From positions 1 through 14,942 of the forward strand of contig JAHQWX010000009.1 in NCBI GenBank assembly GCA_029856375.1: DNA of 14,942 nucleotides, in the 5' to 3' direction. Below the pieces are notes generated by a model. The model was not told where the DNA came from. It was given only the letters and a program-made list of their open reading frames with translations, and ran no database searches. Position 1 is the stretch's first letter. Every line of letters starts with the position of its first letter. The position numbers and the translations under genes were made by a program. Shown here one piece after another: positions 6,523-12,830 of the stretch. The DNA comes from Promethearchaeia archaeon (GTDB lineage Archaea > Asgardarchaeota > Lokiarchaeia > Sigyniarchaeales > SOKP01).

Positions 6523-8070
6523 TTAGGAAATATATCGCATAATTAAATCCTTAGAGGATTTTAGAAGTACTGGTAAAATTTTTTCGACTAATTCGTTTTT
6601 TTCGACATCGTCTAAAAGCAGCAATAAAAACATCGGATTGTTATACACCATTATTTTCTTTATTACTATTAAATCGCTTGGCCCAATTTTATAGGTTGCC
6701 TCGCTCATATCGACTTCTTTAAATTTCTCAAATATCTTAAACAAGTTTGCTAATTGAGGAGCAACAATTTCGAATACGCTTTTGATAGATGTTTCTTCTA
6801 TAATAGGTGAGCTAATTGAATAATGGATCTCGCGAAGTACTTTTTCGTCGTAATAATCAGCTAAAACTAGTCCTTGTGAGTTCATTAGCAATGCGATATT
6901 AACTCCAGCAGTTTTTGAGAAAGTCGATAAATTTGAATTAATAAGTTCTCTATTGGGAGACATCTGAGATAAACCAAACGAAAAAGCTCTTAATACACTA
7001 AAGACTGAAAATATACTGGTTAAGAAATACTTGACATTTAGTTGTTTTTCTTCGCTTAACTTCTCAATTTCTTCAATGATATTCTTAATACTTTCCTGAA
7101 TTTCTTCGTTTTCCCGAATATCCATATCAACCTTAGAAATGATTATAACTACTGGCGTTTTTTGTTCGTAAATTTTTATGTTTTCTAATACATTTCTAAA
7201 ATACATCATACTTTCGCTAAGTCGATTTATGTCTCTAACATCAACGAAATAATAGAGTAAATCGGCGTCGTATAAATAAATATCCGCTTTATTAACATAT
7301 TTATCGCGAGAAGATTGTTGTCCTCCAAGATCCCATGTGAAAACACTCGCACCTAATGTCTCAAGATGTTTGATATCAACACCAATTGTAGGTTTTAATC
7401 CCATCAATTTAGAATATCTTCGATCAATGGTCAATAAGAAGGAAGTTTTTCCAGAATTATCTAATCCCGCAAAAATAATCTTTAATTTCCGACTTGAAGT
7501 AATAGGTGCGATAGGATTCTTTTCTAATTCCATTAAATTTTCGTTCAATCCAATAAAAATAGGTTCAACTTCTTCATATTCAATAAATCCATTTTCAATT
7601 TTCTTATCGATAACTCTAACTGTATTCAAAATAAATGCCTTCAATCGCTCTATATTGTTGTACAAATATGATCTTCTATTTTCGTCAACTAGGATTGAGA
7701 ATGTCGAAGCAATGGGTTTTTCCGAGAAGTTAGTCCTTATAAAATGAAAATAAACTAGACTAGTTACATTAAAATCGGGATATGGTAAAATACCAAAGTA
7801 ATTCAAATTTGCGGTATTTTCGTCGACAGAAAATATTTGTTCTCCAATCAATAAAGATAGAGACTTAATTGAGATCTGAACAAAATTTCTTAAATTATAT
7901 TTAAAAAATTGCTCATCCTTCTCATCATCATTATCTTCATAAAATCCATAAGGAATAATCTTTGGATAGGTATAAAGTGGCTGAGGGCCACGCTTATCGT
8001 AAGCTGAATACACTATTCCTTTAACGCACGAATCTAGTGGTAATTCTGAGTTTTCTTCTGAACTAACCAT
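6523..8070 (-). CDS. Longin-like / Arf-Rag-like GTPase / roadblock-like fusion protein
   Basis: The 515-residue protein appears to have three parts. Residues about 12-180 (starting CVKGIVYSAYDKRGP) look like a longin-like alpha/beta domain; this is the least certain part. Residues about 194-370 are a small GTPase with G1 GLDNSGKTS (202-210), G2 threonine Thr228 in KPTIGVD, G3 WDLGGQ (246-251), a degenerate G4 SKVD (312-315, where NKxD or HKxD is usual) and G5-like TSIF (351-354). The WDxGGQ sequence is typical of Arf and Rag/Gtr GTPases, as against Ras or Rab. Residues about 375-512 resemble a roadblock/LC7 domain (LSTFSKTAGVNIALLMNSQG, then an alternating strand and helix pattern). GTPase followed by roadblock is the Rag/Gtr arrangement. 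No signal peptide or membrane helix is seen, so it is cytosolic or peripheral. The gene is convergent with mtrH (10-base gap) and divergent from the gene at 8178. Its biological role is unknown. Confidence 0.85.
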   Translation of the reverse strand: MVSSEENSELPLDSCVKGIVYSAYDKRGPQPLYTYPKIIPYGFYEDNDDEKDEQFFKYNLRNFVQISIKSLSLLIGEQIFSVDENTANLNYFGILPYPDFNVTSLVYFHFIRTNFSEKPIASTFSILVDENRRSYLYNNIERLKAFILNTVRVIDKKIENGFIEYEEVEPIFIGLNENLMELEKNPIAPITSSRKLKIIFAGLDNSGKTSFLLTIDRRYSKLMGLKPTIGVDIKHLETLGASVFTWDLGGQQSSRDKYVNKADIYLYDADLLYYFVDVRDINRLSESMMYFRNVLENIKIYEQKTPVVIIISKVDMDIRENEEIQESIKNIIEEIEKLSEEKQLNVKYFLTSIFSVFSVLRAFSFGLSQMSPNRELINSNLSTFSKTAGVNIALLMNSQGLVLADYYDEKVLREIHYSISSPIIEETSIKSVFEIVAPQLANLFKIFEKFKEVDMSEATYKIGPSDLIVIKKIMVYNNPMFLLLLLDDVEKNELVEKILPVLLKSSKDLIMRYIS

Positions 8071-8080
8071 CTTACTTTGT

Positions 8081-8094
8081 TATATAATATAATA
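8081..8094 (-). promoter_or_regulatory. TATA-like element upstream of the GTPase fusion gene
   Basis: An AT-only stretch, TATATAATATAATA on the plus strand, lies 11-24 bases upstream of the start codon at 8070 in the 107-base divergent gap. It could serve as a TATA box for a leaderless or very short-leader transcript on the minus strand, but the spacing is slightly short and composition alone could explain it. Confidence 0.3.
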
Positions 8095-8177
8095 CTGTTA
8101 AAAAATTATCTGAATAATTAAAAAAATCTTAAAAAAATTTTTGAACTCAGAAGCAATAGCTTTACTCAGATATAATA

Positions 8178-9140
8178 ATGTTAAAGCAACTCGCAAAAAG
8201 TATTAGAAACAATGTGAATATAACGGAGAAAAGGTCTTTAAATCCAATAATTAATCTTGTTCGAACAAACTCGTTTGTTAGTCAAAGGATTTTTTCTGAT
8301 TATGGCGAGGATAGCGCTTCAATTGAAGAAAATGAAAAATTGATATTGTTTACGACTGATGGTATTCAAACAGAATTCGTTAAAAATTTTCCATACGGAG
8401 CTGGATTTAGTGCTATAATGGTTAGCGCTGATGATATTTACGCGTGTGGCGGTTACCCAATAGCAGCAAGTTTAGTAGTCAGTTACGCAGATGAAAATAT
8501 TGGAAAAGAAATTTTTAGAGGAATTTGTGAAGGGTCACAAAAATTTCATATACCGATTATAAGAGGGCATACTGATTCAAATTCAGACATTTACTCGTTA
8601 GCTATTAGTTTAATTGGAGAAATACCAAAAAATGACTATATTTCAGCTAGAAATGCGCAAATTGGTGATGATATATTACTAATCGTTGATTTTAATGGCA
8701 AACCAGGAAAAGCAAATAAATATTATTGGGACACCGCTACGTTCAAGTCTTCAGAAGAAATATTGTTTGCTAGGAGAAGTATGAACGAAGTTGCAAAAAA
8801 ACATTTATTAAATTCGGCGAAAGATATTTCGAATGGAGGTATTTTTGGTACTTTATACCAATTGATTGAATACTCCGAACTTGGAGCTAATATTGATGTA
8901 GATTCGATAATTATTCCAGAAAAACTAAAAAAATTGAAATATACTATCGAAGATTACGCCAATATGTATTTAACCACATCTTTTATAACAACTTGTAGGG
9001 AAGAAAATACAAACGATGCTATCAAGCATTTCAGCGAATATAATCTTCACGCAAATAAAATAGGGAAGATCACGCAAGAGACCGAATTAAAAATACATAA
9101 TAATGAAGAAAAAATAATTTTATTTAATTTAAAAAAATAA
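8178..9140 (+). CDS. AIR synthase-related (PurM-like) protein, resembling methanogenesis marker 2
   Basis: The 320-residue protein has the two-part PurM/AIR-synthase fold. The N-terminal half shows the nucleotide-binding pattern GEDSASI (residues 43-49), FTTDGIQTEF (58-67), MVSADDIYACGGYP (81-94) and RGHTDSNSD (129-137). The C-terminal half shows YYWDTATFKSSEE (182-194) and DISNGGIFGTLYQLIEYSELGA (from 216). The WDT motif and the DIS-GGI-GTL arrangement resemble the methanogenesis marker protein 2 family, which is of unknown biochemical function but related to ATP-dependent enzymes such as PurM, HypE, SelD and ThiL. The first acidic position is GED, where GDD is usual; another PurM-family role cannot be excluded. 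The gene begins a probable two-gene unit with the zinc-ribbon membrane protein 8 bases downstream, and is divergent from the GTPase fusion gene. No Shine-Dalgarno sequence is evident. Confidence 0.75.
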   Translation: MLKQLAKSIRNNVNITEKRSLNPIINLVRTNSFVSQRIFSDYGEDSASIEENEKLILFTTDGIQTEFVKNFPYGAGFSAIMVSADDIYACGGYPIAASLVVSYADENIGKEIFRGICEGSQKFHIPIIRGHTDSNSDIYSLAISLIGEIPKNDYISARNAQIGDDILLIVDFNGKPGKANKYYWDTATFKSSEEILFARRSMNEVAKKHLLNSAKDISNGGIFGTLYQLIEYSELGANIDVDSIIIPEKLKKLKYTIEDYANMYLTTSFITTCREENTNDAIKHFSEYNLHANKIGKITQETELKIHNNEEKIILFNLKK

Positions 9141-9148
9141 AAAAGTCA

Positions 9149-9901
9149 ATGAGAATCTATATGAAGAATCGGTTTTTGCGGAAAATTGTCTACATAGGGA
9201 TTCTACTAATAGTTTTAGCAAGTTTATTTGGGCTCTTTATCGTTAATAAGTCCAATATTGTTAATAGATATATAATTTTTCGTCATACTTTAAGAAGCGC
9301 TCAAGCCGAAGATGTGGAAGGCGTTAATTTAGAAGTAGAAAATTATACTCAAATGATATTACTTGCTGGGAAACTCACTTTATCGGTCGACAGTAGTCGC
9401 TCGGGATATTTAAACGTTATTTTGATTGATTCGGAGGGAGGAATTTTCATTCAACCTTATCGAGGATTTCATAGAATTACAAGTTCAGATATAAATCGAT
9501 TGATAGAGATCCCTATTAATCCCCAGATTTATGTACTCCCTGGCGTATATGAATTAAATCTAAGAATATACTACCACGAAAGCGAATCTTCCACCGCTGA
9601 GGGCCAAATACTAAATACTAATATTGATGTAAACATTGGATTGGGGATACCGATTCTTATAATACTACTTTTTATCTTAGGAATTAGCACAGCATTAATA
9701 TTAACTAAAAAGGAAATCCCCAAGGAAGAAATGCCTCAACCAACGCCCCAAATTCCTAGCGGATTAGAAGCTCCTCAAGGAAAAATAAAATGCCCTGAAT
9801 GTAAAAAAACAATTGATGAAGGTCTTACTTTTTGTCCTGAATGTGGCATTCGCATACCAGAATTCCTAAGATATAATCCCGACACTCAAACAACTCTCTA
9901 A
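9149..9901 (+). CDS. Two-helix membrane protein with C-terminal cytoplasmic zinc ribbon
   Basis: I do not recognise a named family. The 250-residue protein has an N-terminal hydrophobic helix (about 12-32), an extracytoplasmic beta-rich domain (about 45-162), a second helix (about 165-186), a proline-rich linker (about 190-210) and a zinc ribbon with CPEC (215-218) and CPEC (229-232), that is CxxC-x10-CxxC. The expected topology puts both termini in the cytoplasm with the middle domain outside. ATG at 9149 is used here; ATG at 9161 (fifth codon) is a possible alternative. Small zinc-ribbon tails of this kind are common in archaeal membrane proteins and usually mediate protein contacts. The gene follows the AIR synthase-like gene by 8 bases, suggesting co-transcription, and precedes the ACT/homoserine dehydrogenase cluster by 60 bases. 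Confidence 0.85.
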   Translation: MRIYMKNRFLRKIVYIGILLIVLASLFGLFIVNKSNIVNRYIIFRHTLRSAQAEDVEGVNLEVENYTQMILLAGKLTLSVDSSRSGYLNVILIDSEGGIFIQPYRGFHRITSSDINRLIEIPINPQIYVLPGVYELNLRIYYHESESSTAEGQILNTNIDVNIGLGIPILIILLFILGISTALILTKKEIPKEEMPQPTPQIPSGLEAPQGKIKCPECKKTIDEGLTFCPECGIRIPEFLRYNPDTQTTL

Positions 9902-9910
9902 ATTTGGATT

Positions 9911-9920
9911 AAATTTATAT
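9911..9920 (+). promoter_or_regulatory. Candidate TATA box for the ACT-hom-LOG cluster
   Basis: AAATTTATAT lies about 42-51 bases upstream of the TTG start at 9962, in the 60-base gap after the zinc-ribbon gene. With usual archaeal spacing it would place transcription start near 9943, giving a leader that includes the ribosome binding site GTGA at 9952-9955, six bases before the TTG. Support is position and composition only. Confidence 0.35.
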
Positions 9921-9961
9921 CGAATGCTTAATTTCCACCATTAAAAAAGAAGTGAAATAAT

Positions 9962-10456
9962 TTGATTATACTCGAGGCCTTACTTAAAGATCAACCCGGC
10001 AGTCTTATAGAATTCTTAAAACCTATATCCGAGAACGGAGGAAATATATTTGGAATTATTCACGATCACAATAAAAAGAAGAATAATTTAATCCCAGTCC
10101 ATGTAACCTTCGAATTGCACGAGGAATTACTAAAAACAAACTTACCAAAAATCCGAGAAGCCTTAGAAGAAAAGGGAATAAAAATAAGTAAACTTACTCA
10201 AGAACTCGCACAACAGGAAATGAAAGTAATTTTGTGGGGGCATGTGTTTGAATCCGATATTGTCAATACGGTTAAGAGGATCGCTGAAAAGGGAGCACGA
10301 GTTTCAGAAATCCGGGCAAAATTGTTAGAAGTTAAGGACGAGTCCTCAGCGTTATTGACAATCGAATTACCAGTTTCTATTGATAAAGAGACAATTCTGG
10401 ATACTATTCAGCAAATTTGTAAAGAAAAAAACCTATTGTTATTTAAATCAGAATAA
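9962..10456 (+). CDS. ACT-domain protein, probable allosteric regulator of homoserine dehydrogenase
   Basis: The 164-residue protein starts with TTG, six bases after GTGA, and begins directly with an ACT-type strand: IILEALLKDQPGSLIEFLKPISENGGNI (from residue 2), where the DQPGSL turn is the typical ligand-binding loop. A second ACT-like half follows from about residue 86 (KVILWGHVFESDIVNTVKRIAEKGARVSEIRAKL). ACT domains bind amino acids and control biosynthetic enzymes. This arrangement matches an archaeal ACT family (COG2061) described as an allosteric regulator of homoserine dehydrogenase. The homoserine dehydrogenase gene begins 17 bases after its stop codon and encodes an enzyme lacking its own ACT domain, which supports regulation in trans. 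Threonine would be the expected effector by analogy with feedback control elsewhere; this is inference. Confidence 0.85.
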   Translation: MIILEALLKDQPGSLIEFLKPISENGGNIFGIIHDHNKKKNNLIPVHVTFELHEELLKTNLPKIREALEEKGIKISKLTQELAQQEMKVILWGHVFESDIVNTVKRIAEKGARVSEIRAKLLEVKDESSALLTIELPVSIDKETILDTIQQICKEKNLLLFKSE

Positions 10457-10473
10457 AGTGAAACTTACAAAAT

Positions 10474-11502
10474 GTGGTTTTATTGGCGTCAAAGATTATA
10501 AAAACGATACTCATTGGTAAAGGGAACGTTGGAGAGAGCTTTATTAATCTATTATATGAAAAAAACAATTATTTAAATCAAAAACTTGGTATCGAAATAA
10601 AAGTCATTGCAATTTTTGAAATCGATGGGGCTTTAATAGACGATGATGGAATCAACTTAAAAGAAATTATTGAAAGTAAAGAAAATTTTCGTGAATTGAA
10701 ATATTGGAATAAAGGCGTTCTCGCAAAAGACAAAATTAAAGAATTGAACGCAGACATCTTAATAGAGACTACCCCCACAAATGTGAAAACGGGCGAACCC
10801 GCAATAACTCACATAAAAGAAGCCTTGAAAAGCAATAAAGATGTTATATCGTCTAACAAAGCTCCTTTTTACTTAAAATATCACGAGTTAGAGAAACTGG
10901 CTAAAGATAATAATCGATTGATGCGGTTTGAAGCAACAGTTGGTAGCGCAATACCGTGTTTAGCAATGGAAGAGTTATTAAATGGAAACATCATTGAAGG
11001 CATTTATGCAATTTTAAACGGTACTTCAAACTATATTTTGAGTCGGATGACTTCCGAAGGAATTTCCTTTGAATTTGCGTTAAAAGAAGCTCAAGAATTA
11101 GGATATGCTGAAGCGGATCCCACCTTAGACATTGAAGGATACGATGCAGCGGGTAAATTAGTGATTTTAGCAAACAAACTCATGGGATGGAATAAAACAA
11201 TCGACGATGTTGAAATTCAAGGTATAAGTAAAATTAAAAACCAAGTCGTTGAATTGGCAAAAAGTGAAGATGTATTAGTTAAACACTTGGCAATTGCCGA
11301 AAGCGATAAATTAATTGTGGAGCCACGCTTAGTAAAGAAAGATTCTCCACTCGCAATTAATGGTACTCTTAATGTGGTTCAAATAAAAACGCGTTATGCC
11401 GGAGATATAATCCTCACTGGAAGAGGTGCGGGTGGTAATGAGGCAGCTTCTGCCATAATAAACGACCTTCTATATATAGTGAGTAGGCGATTCTCTAATT
11501 GA
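10474..11502 (+). CDS. hom: Homoserine dehydrogenase
   Basis: This enzyme reduces aspartate 4-semialdehyde to homoserine with NAD(P)H, the branch step toward threonine and methionine. The 342-residue protein has an N-terminal Rossmann motif ILIGKGNVGESF (residues 12-23), SSNKAPFYLKYHEL (126-139) with the probable catalytic Lys129, RFEATVGSAIPCL (151-163), ILNGTSNYILSRM (180-192) and EAQELGYAEADPTLDIEG (205-222), followed by YDAAGKL with conserved Lys228. It ends after the catalytic domain, whereas many bacterial enzymes carry a C-terminal ACT domain; the regulator is encoded separately just upstream. The GTG at 10474 is taken as the start, with GTGA at 10457-10460 about 13 bases upstream; TTG at 10483 is an alternative. 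The next gene starts within its stop codon region (TTGA overlap), implying translational coupling. Confidence 0.95.
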   Translation: MVLLASKIIKTILIGKGNVGESFINLLYEKNNYLNQKLGIEIKVIAIFEIDGALIDDDGINLKEIIESKENFRELKYWNKGVLAKDKIKELNADILIETTPTNVKTGEPAITHIKEALKSNKDVISSNKAPFYLKYHELEKLAKDNNRLMRFEATVGSAIPCLAMEELLNGNIIEGIYAILNGTSNYILSRMTSEGISFEFALKEAQELGYAEADPTLDIEGYDAAGKLVILANKLMGWNKTIDDVEIQGISKIKNQVVELAKSEDVLVKHLAIAESDKLIVEPRLVKKDSPLAINGTLNVVQIKTRYAGDIILTGRGAGGNEAASAIINDLLYIVSRRFSN

Positions 11503-12005
11503 ATCAAAAGGGAATAATTTCAGTTATCGGTTCAAGCGAAATTGATACTAAAACCGCAGAGAAAGCGCGGAAAATCGGGCAACTTATCGCAAAAAACGGT
11601 TATATCCTTGCGTGTGGAGGTATGGGGGGTGTTATGGAAGCTGCATGTAAAGGGTGTAAAGAGGAAAATGGATTAACAATAGGTATTTTACCCACTAGAA
11701 ATAAAAAAGACAGTAATCCTTATGTCGACATTAAAATCCCTACAGCGTTAGGGCACGCACGAAATACTCTCGTGGTGTTAACGGGAGATGGGATAATAGC
11801 GGTTTCAGGTAGCGCTGGTACATTAAGCGAGATTTGTTTTGCTTGGGTTTATAAAAAACCCATCGTCGTGTTAACTGGAGTGGAAGGGTGGTCAGCTAAA
11901 ATGGCTGATCAAAAATTGGATCACCGGAGGAGCGATAAAATTTATCCCGCAAGTACCCCCGAAGAGGCTGTAGAAAAAATAATTAATTTAATCGAGCGTC
12001 GGTAA
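11499..12005 (+). CDS. LOG-family / TIGR00725-like nucleotide-binding protein
   Basis: The 168-residue protein has the Rossmann-like lysine decarboxylase/LOG fold. Visible motifs are ISVIGSSEIDTKT (residues 7-19), ACGGMGGVMEAACKG (38-52), TIGILPTRN (60-68), IPTALGHARNTLVV (80-93) and SGSAGTLSEICFAW (103-116). The last corresponds to the PGGxGTxxE motif of LOG proteins, with SGSAGT in place of PGGxGT as often seen in the TIGR00725 group. LOG proteins release free base from nucleotide monophosphates, but the TIGR00725 group has no settled function. Translation begins at TTG 11499, overlapping the last four bases of hom, so it is the third member of a coupled ACT-hom-LOG unit. It converges on the membrane protein gene with a 20-base AT-rich gap. 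Why it is tied to homoserine dehydrogenase is unclear. Confidence 0.85.
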   Translation: MNQKGIISVIGSSEIDTKTAEKARKIGQLIAKNGYILACGGMGGVMEAACKGCKEENGLTIGILPTRNKKDSNPYVDIKIPTALGHARNTLVVLTGDGIIAVSGSAGTLSEICFAWVYKKPIVVLTGVEGWSAKMADQKLDHRRSDKIYPASTPEEAVEKIINLIERR

Positions 12006-12025
12006 TTGTTTTAAAAATTTAAAAT

Positions 12026-12811
12026 TTAAGTTTGTTCTTTCTTCTTTTTCTTTGAAGGACCTCCTCCAAATAAACCCCCTCCGTCTCCTAATCCTCCAAT
12101 CTCATCAGCTCCAGTAAAAATCAACGCAATAATAACCGCAATTATTAAGATAATAATAACAGTTAGCAAGAGAAATGAAAGAATACGAAAGACCATATAA
12201 ATCCAAGCTTCCTCTTGGTAATTCTGAACAATTCTAGAGCCAAGAATCAATATAACTAATGTAATATAAGCAAATATGCACGATGATACCAGCATTACAA
12301 TCCAATTGCTTACTGCAAAAATTACAAACAGTAGCATTAAAACTAATATTCCTCCAAAGATCACAATAATTACGCTTTGGAATATATGTCCAGGTGCAAG
12401 GAATTTCTCTCGTAAAGCCATACCTGAGATCATTACTAAAGCAGTTCCGCTAACAGCGAGACTCACAAACATGTGAACATAAATTACAAAATCGGCAGAC
12501 CAAATTAATATTGGAACGCTTAAAATTCCGGCGGTGAAAGCGAAAAAATAATATACAATAATCCCCGAAATGCTTATACTTTTACGAGCAAGGAAATAAA
12601 ATACAACTAATAATGCTGTATTTATAATTACTAGCAAAATGTAGATTGCACCAATATCTATAAAAGAGGAAACATCTGCAAAAATAAAAGTGAAAAGTAT
12701 CTCGCTCAATAACCAGACTACGGAGCCACATAAAATTGTAGGTATTACCTTTTGGATAAAAATTTCCCTCTCCACATCGAGTAAGGTAATTTTTTCAGAC
12801 ATCTCTATCAA
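12026..12811 (-). CDS. Seven-helix membrane protein, possibly BI-1/TMBIM-like
   Basis: The protein of up to 261 residues has seven predicted membrane helices at about 22-44, 53-74, 82-104, 109-131, 143-167, 169-191 and 206-233. Basic residues sit in the second, fourth and sixth loops, consistent with a cytoplasmic N-terminus. The C-terminus is a glycine-rich stretch (239-251) ending in KKKKKEQT. The helix count, the FAFTAGILSVPIL segment (90-102) and the helix-six pattern before GSRIVQNYQ vaguely recall the Bax inhibitor-1 (TMBIM) family, but I cannot confirm this by eye; otherwise the function is unknown. The longest reading starts with TTG at 12811; ATG at 12802 is equally plausible, with GTGAT just upstream. 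It follows threonine synthase by 19 bases on the same strand, so the two are probably co-transcribed. Confidence 0.8.
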   Translation of the reverse strand: MIEMSEKITLLDVEREIFIQKVIPTILCGSVVWLLSEILFTFIFADVSSFIDIGAIYILLVIINTALLVVFYFLARKSISISGIIVYYFFAFTAGILSVPILIWSADFVIYVHMFVSLAVSGTALVMISGMALREKFLAPGHIFQSVIIVIFGGILVLMLLFVIFAVSNWIVMLVSSCIFAYITLVILILGSRIVQNYQEEAWIYMVFRILSFLLLTVIIILIIAVIIALIFTGADEIGGLGDGGGLFGGGPSKKKKKEQT

Positions 12812-12830
12812 GTATCACTAAAATTTAATG

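Noticed and set aside
7337..7747. A 136-residue plus-strand open frame
   Set aside because: It lies wholly antisense to the GTPase fusion gene and shows no recognisable domain.
8178..9140. Assignment as HypE, SelD, ThiL or PurM itself
   Set aside because: No HypE C-terminal carbamoyl-acceptor cysteine is present, there is no SelD active-site Cys/Sec near the N-terminus, and the WDT and DIS-GGI-GTL motifs fit marker 2 better; the call remains family-level.
10578..11173. Two short minus-strand open frames inside homoserine dehydrogenase
   Set aside because: They are antisense to strongly conserved hom motifs and have no supporting features.
12006..12025. Terminator between the convergent LOG-like and membrane protein genes
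   Set aside because: The gap is AT-rich but holds no clear hairpin or long T run, so a terminator cannot be supported.
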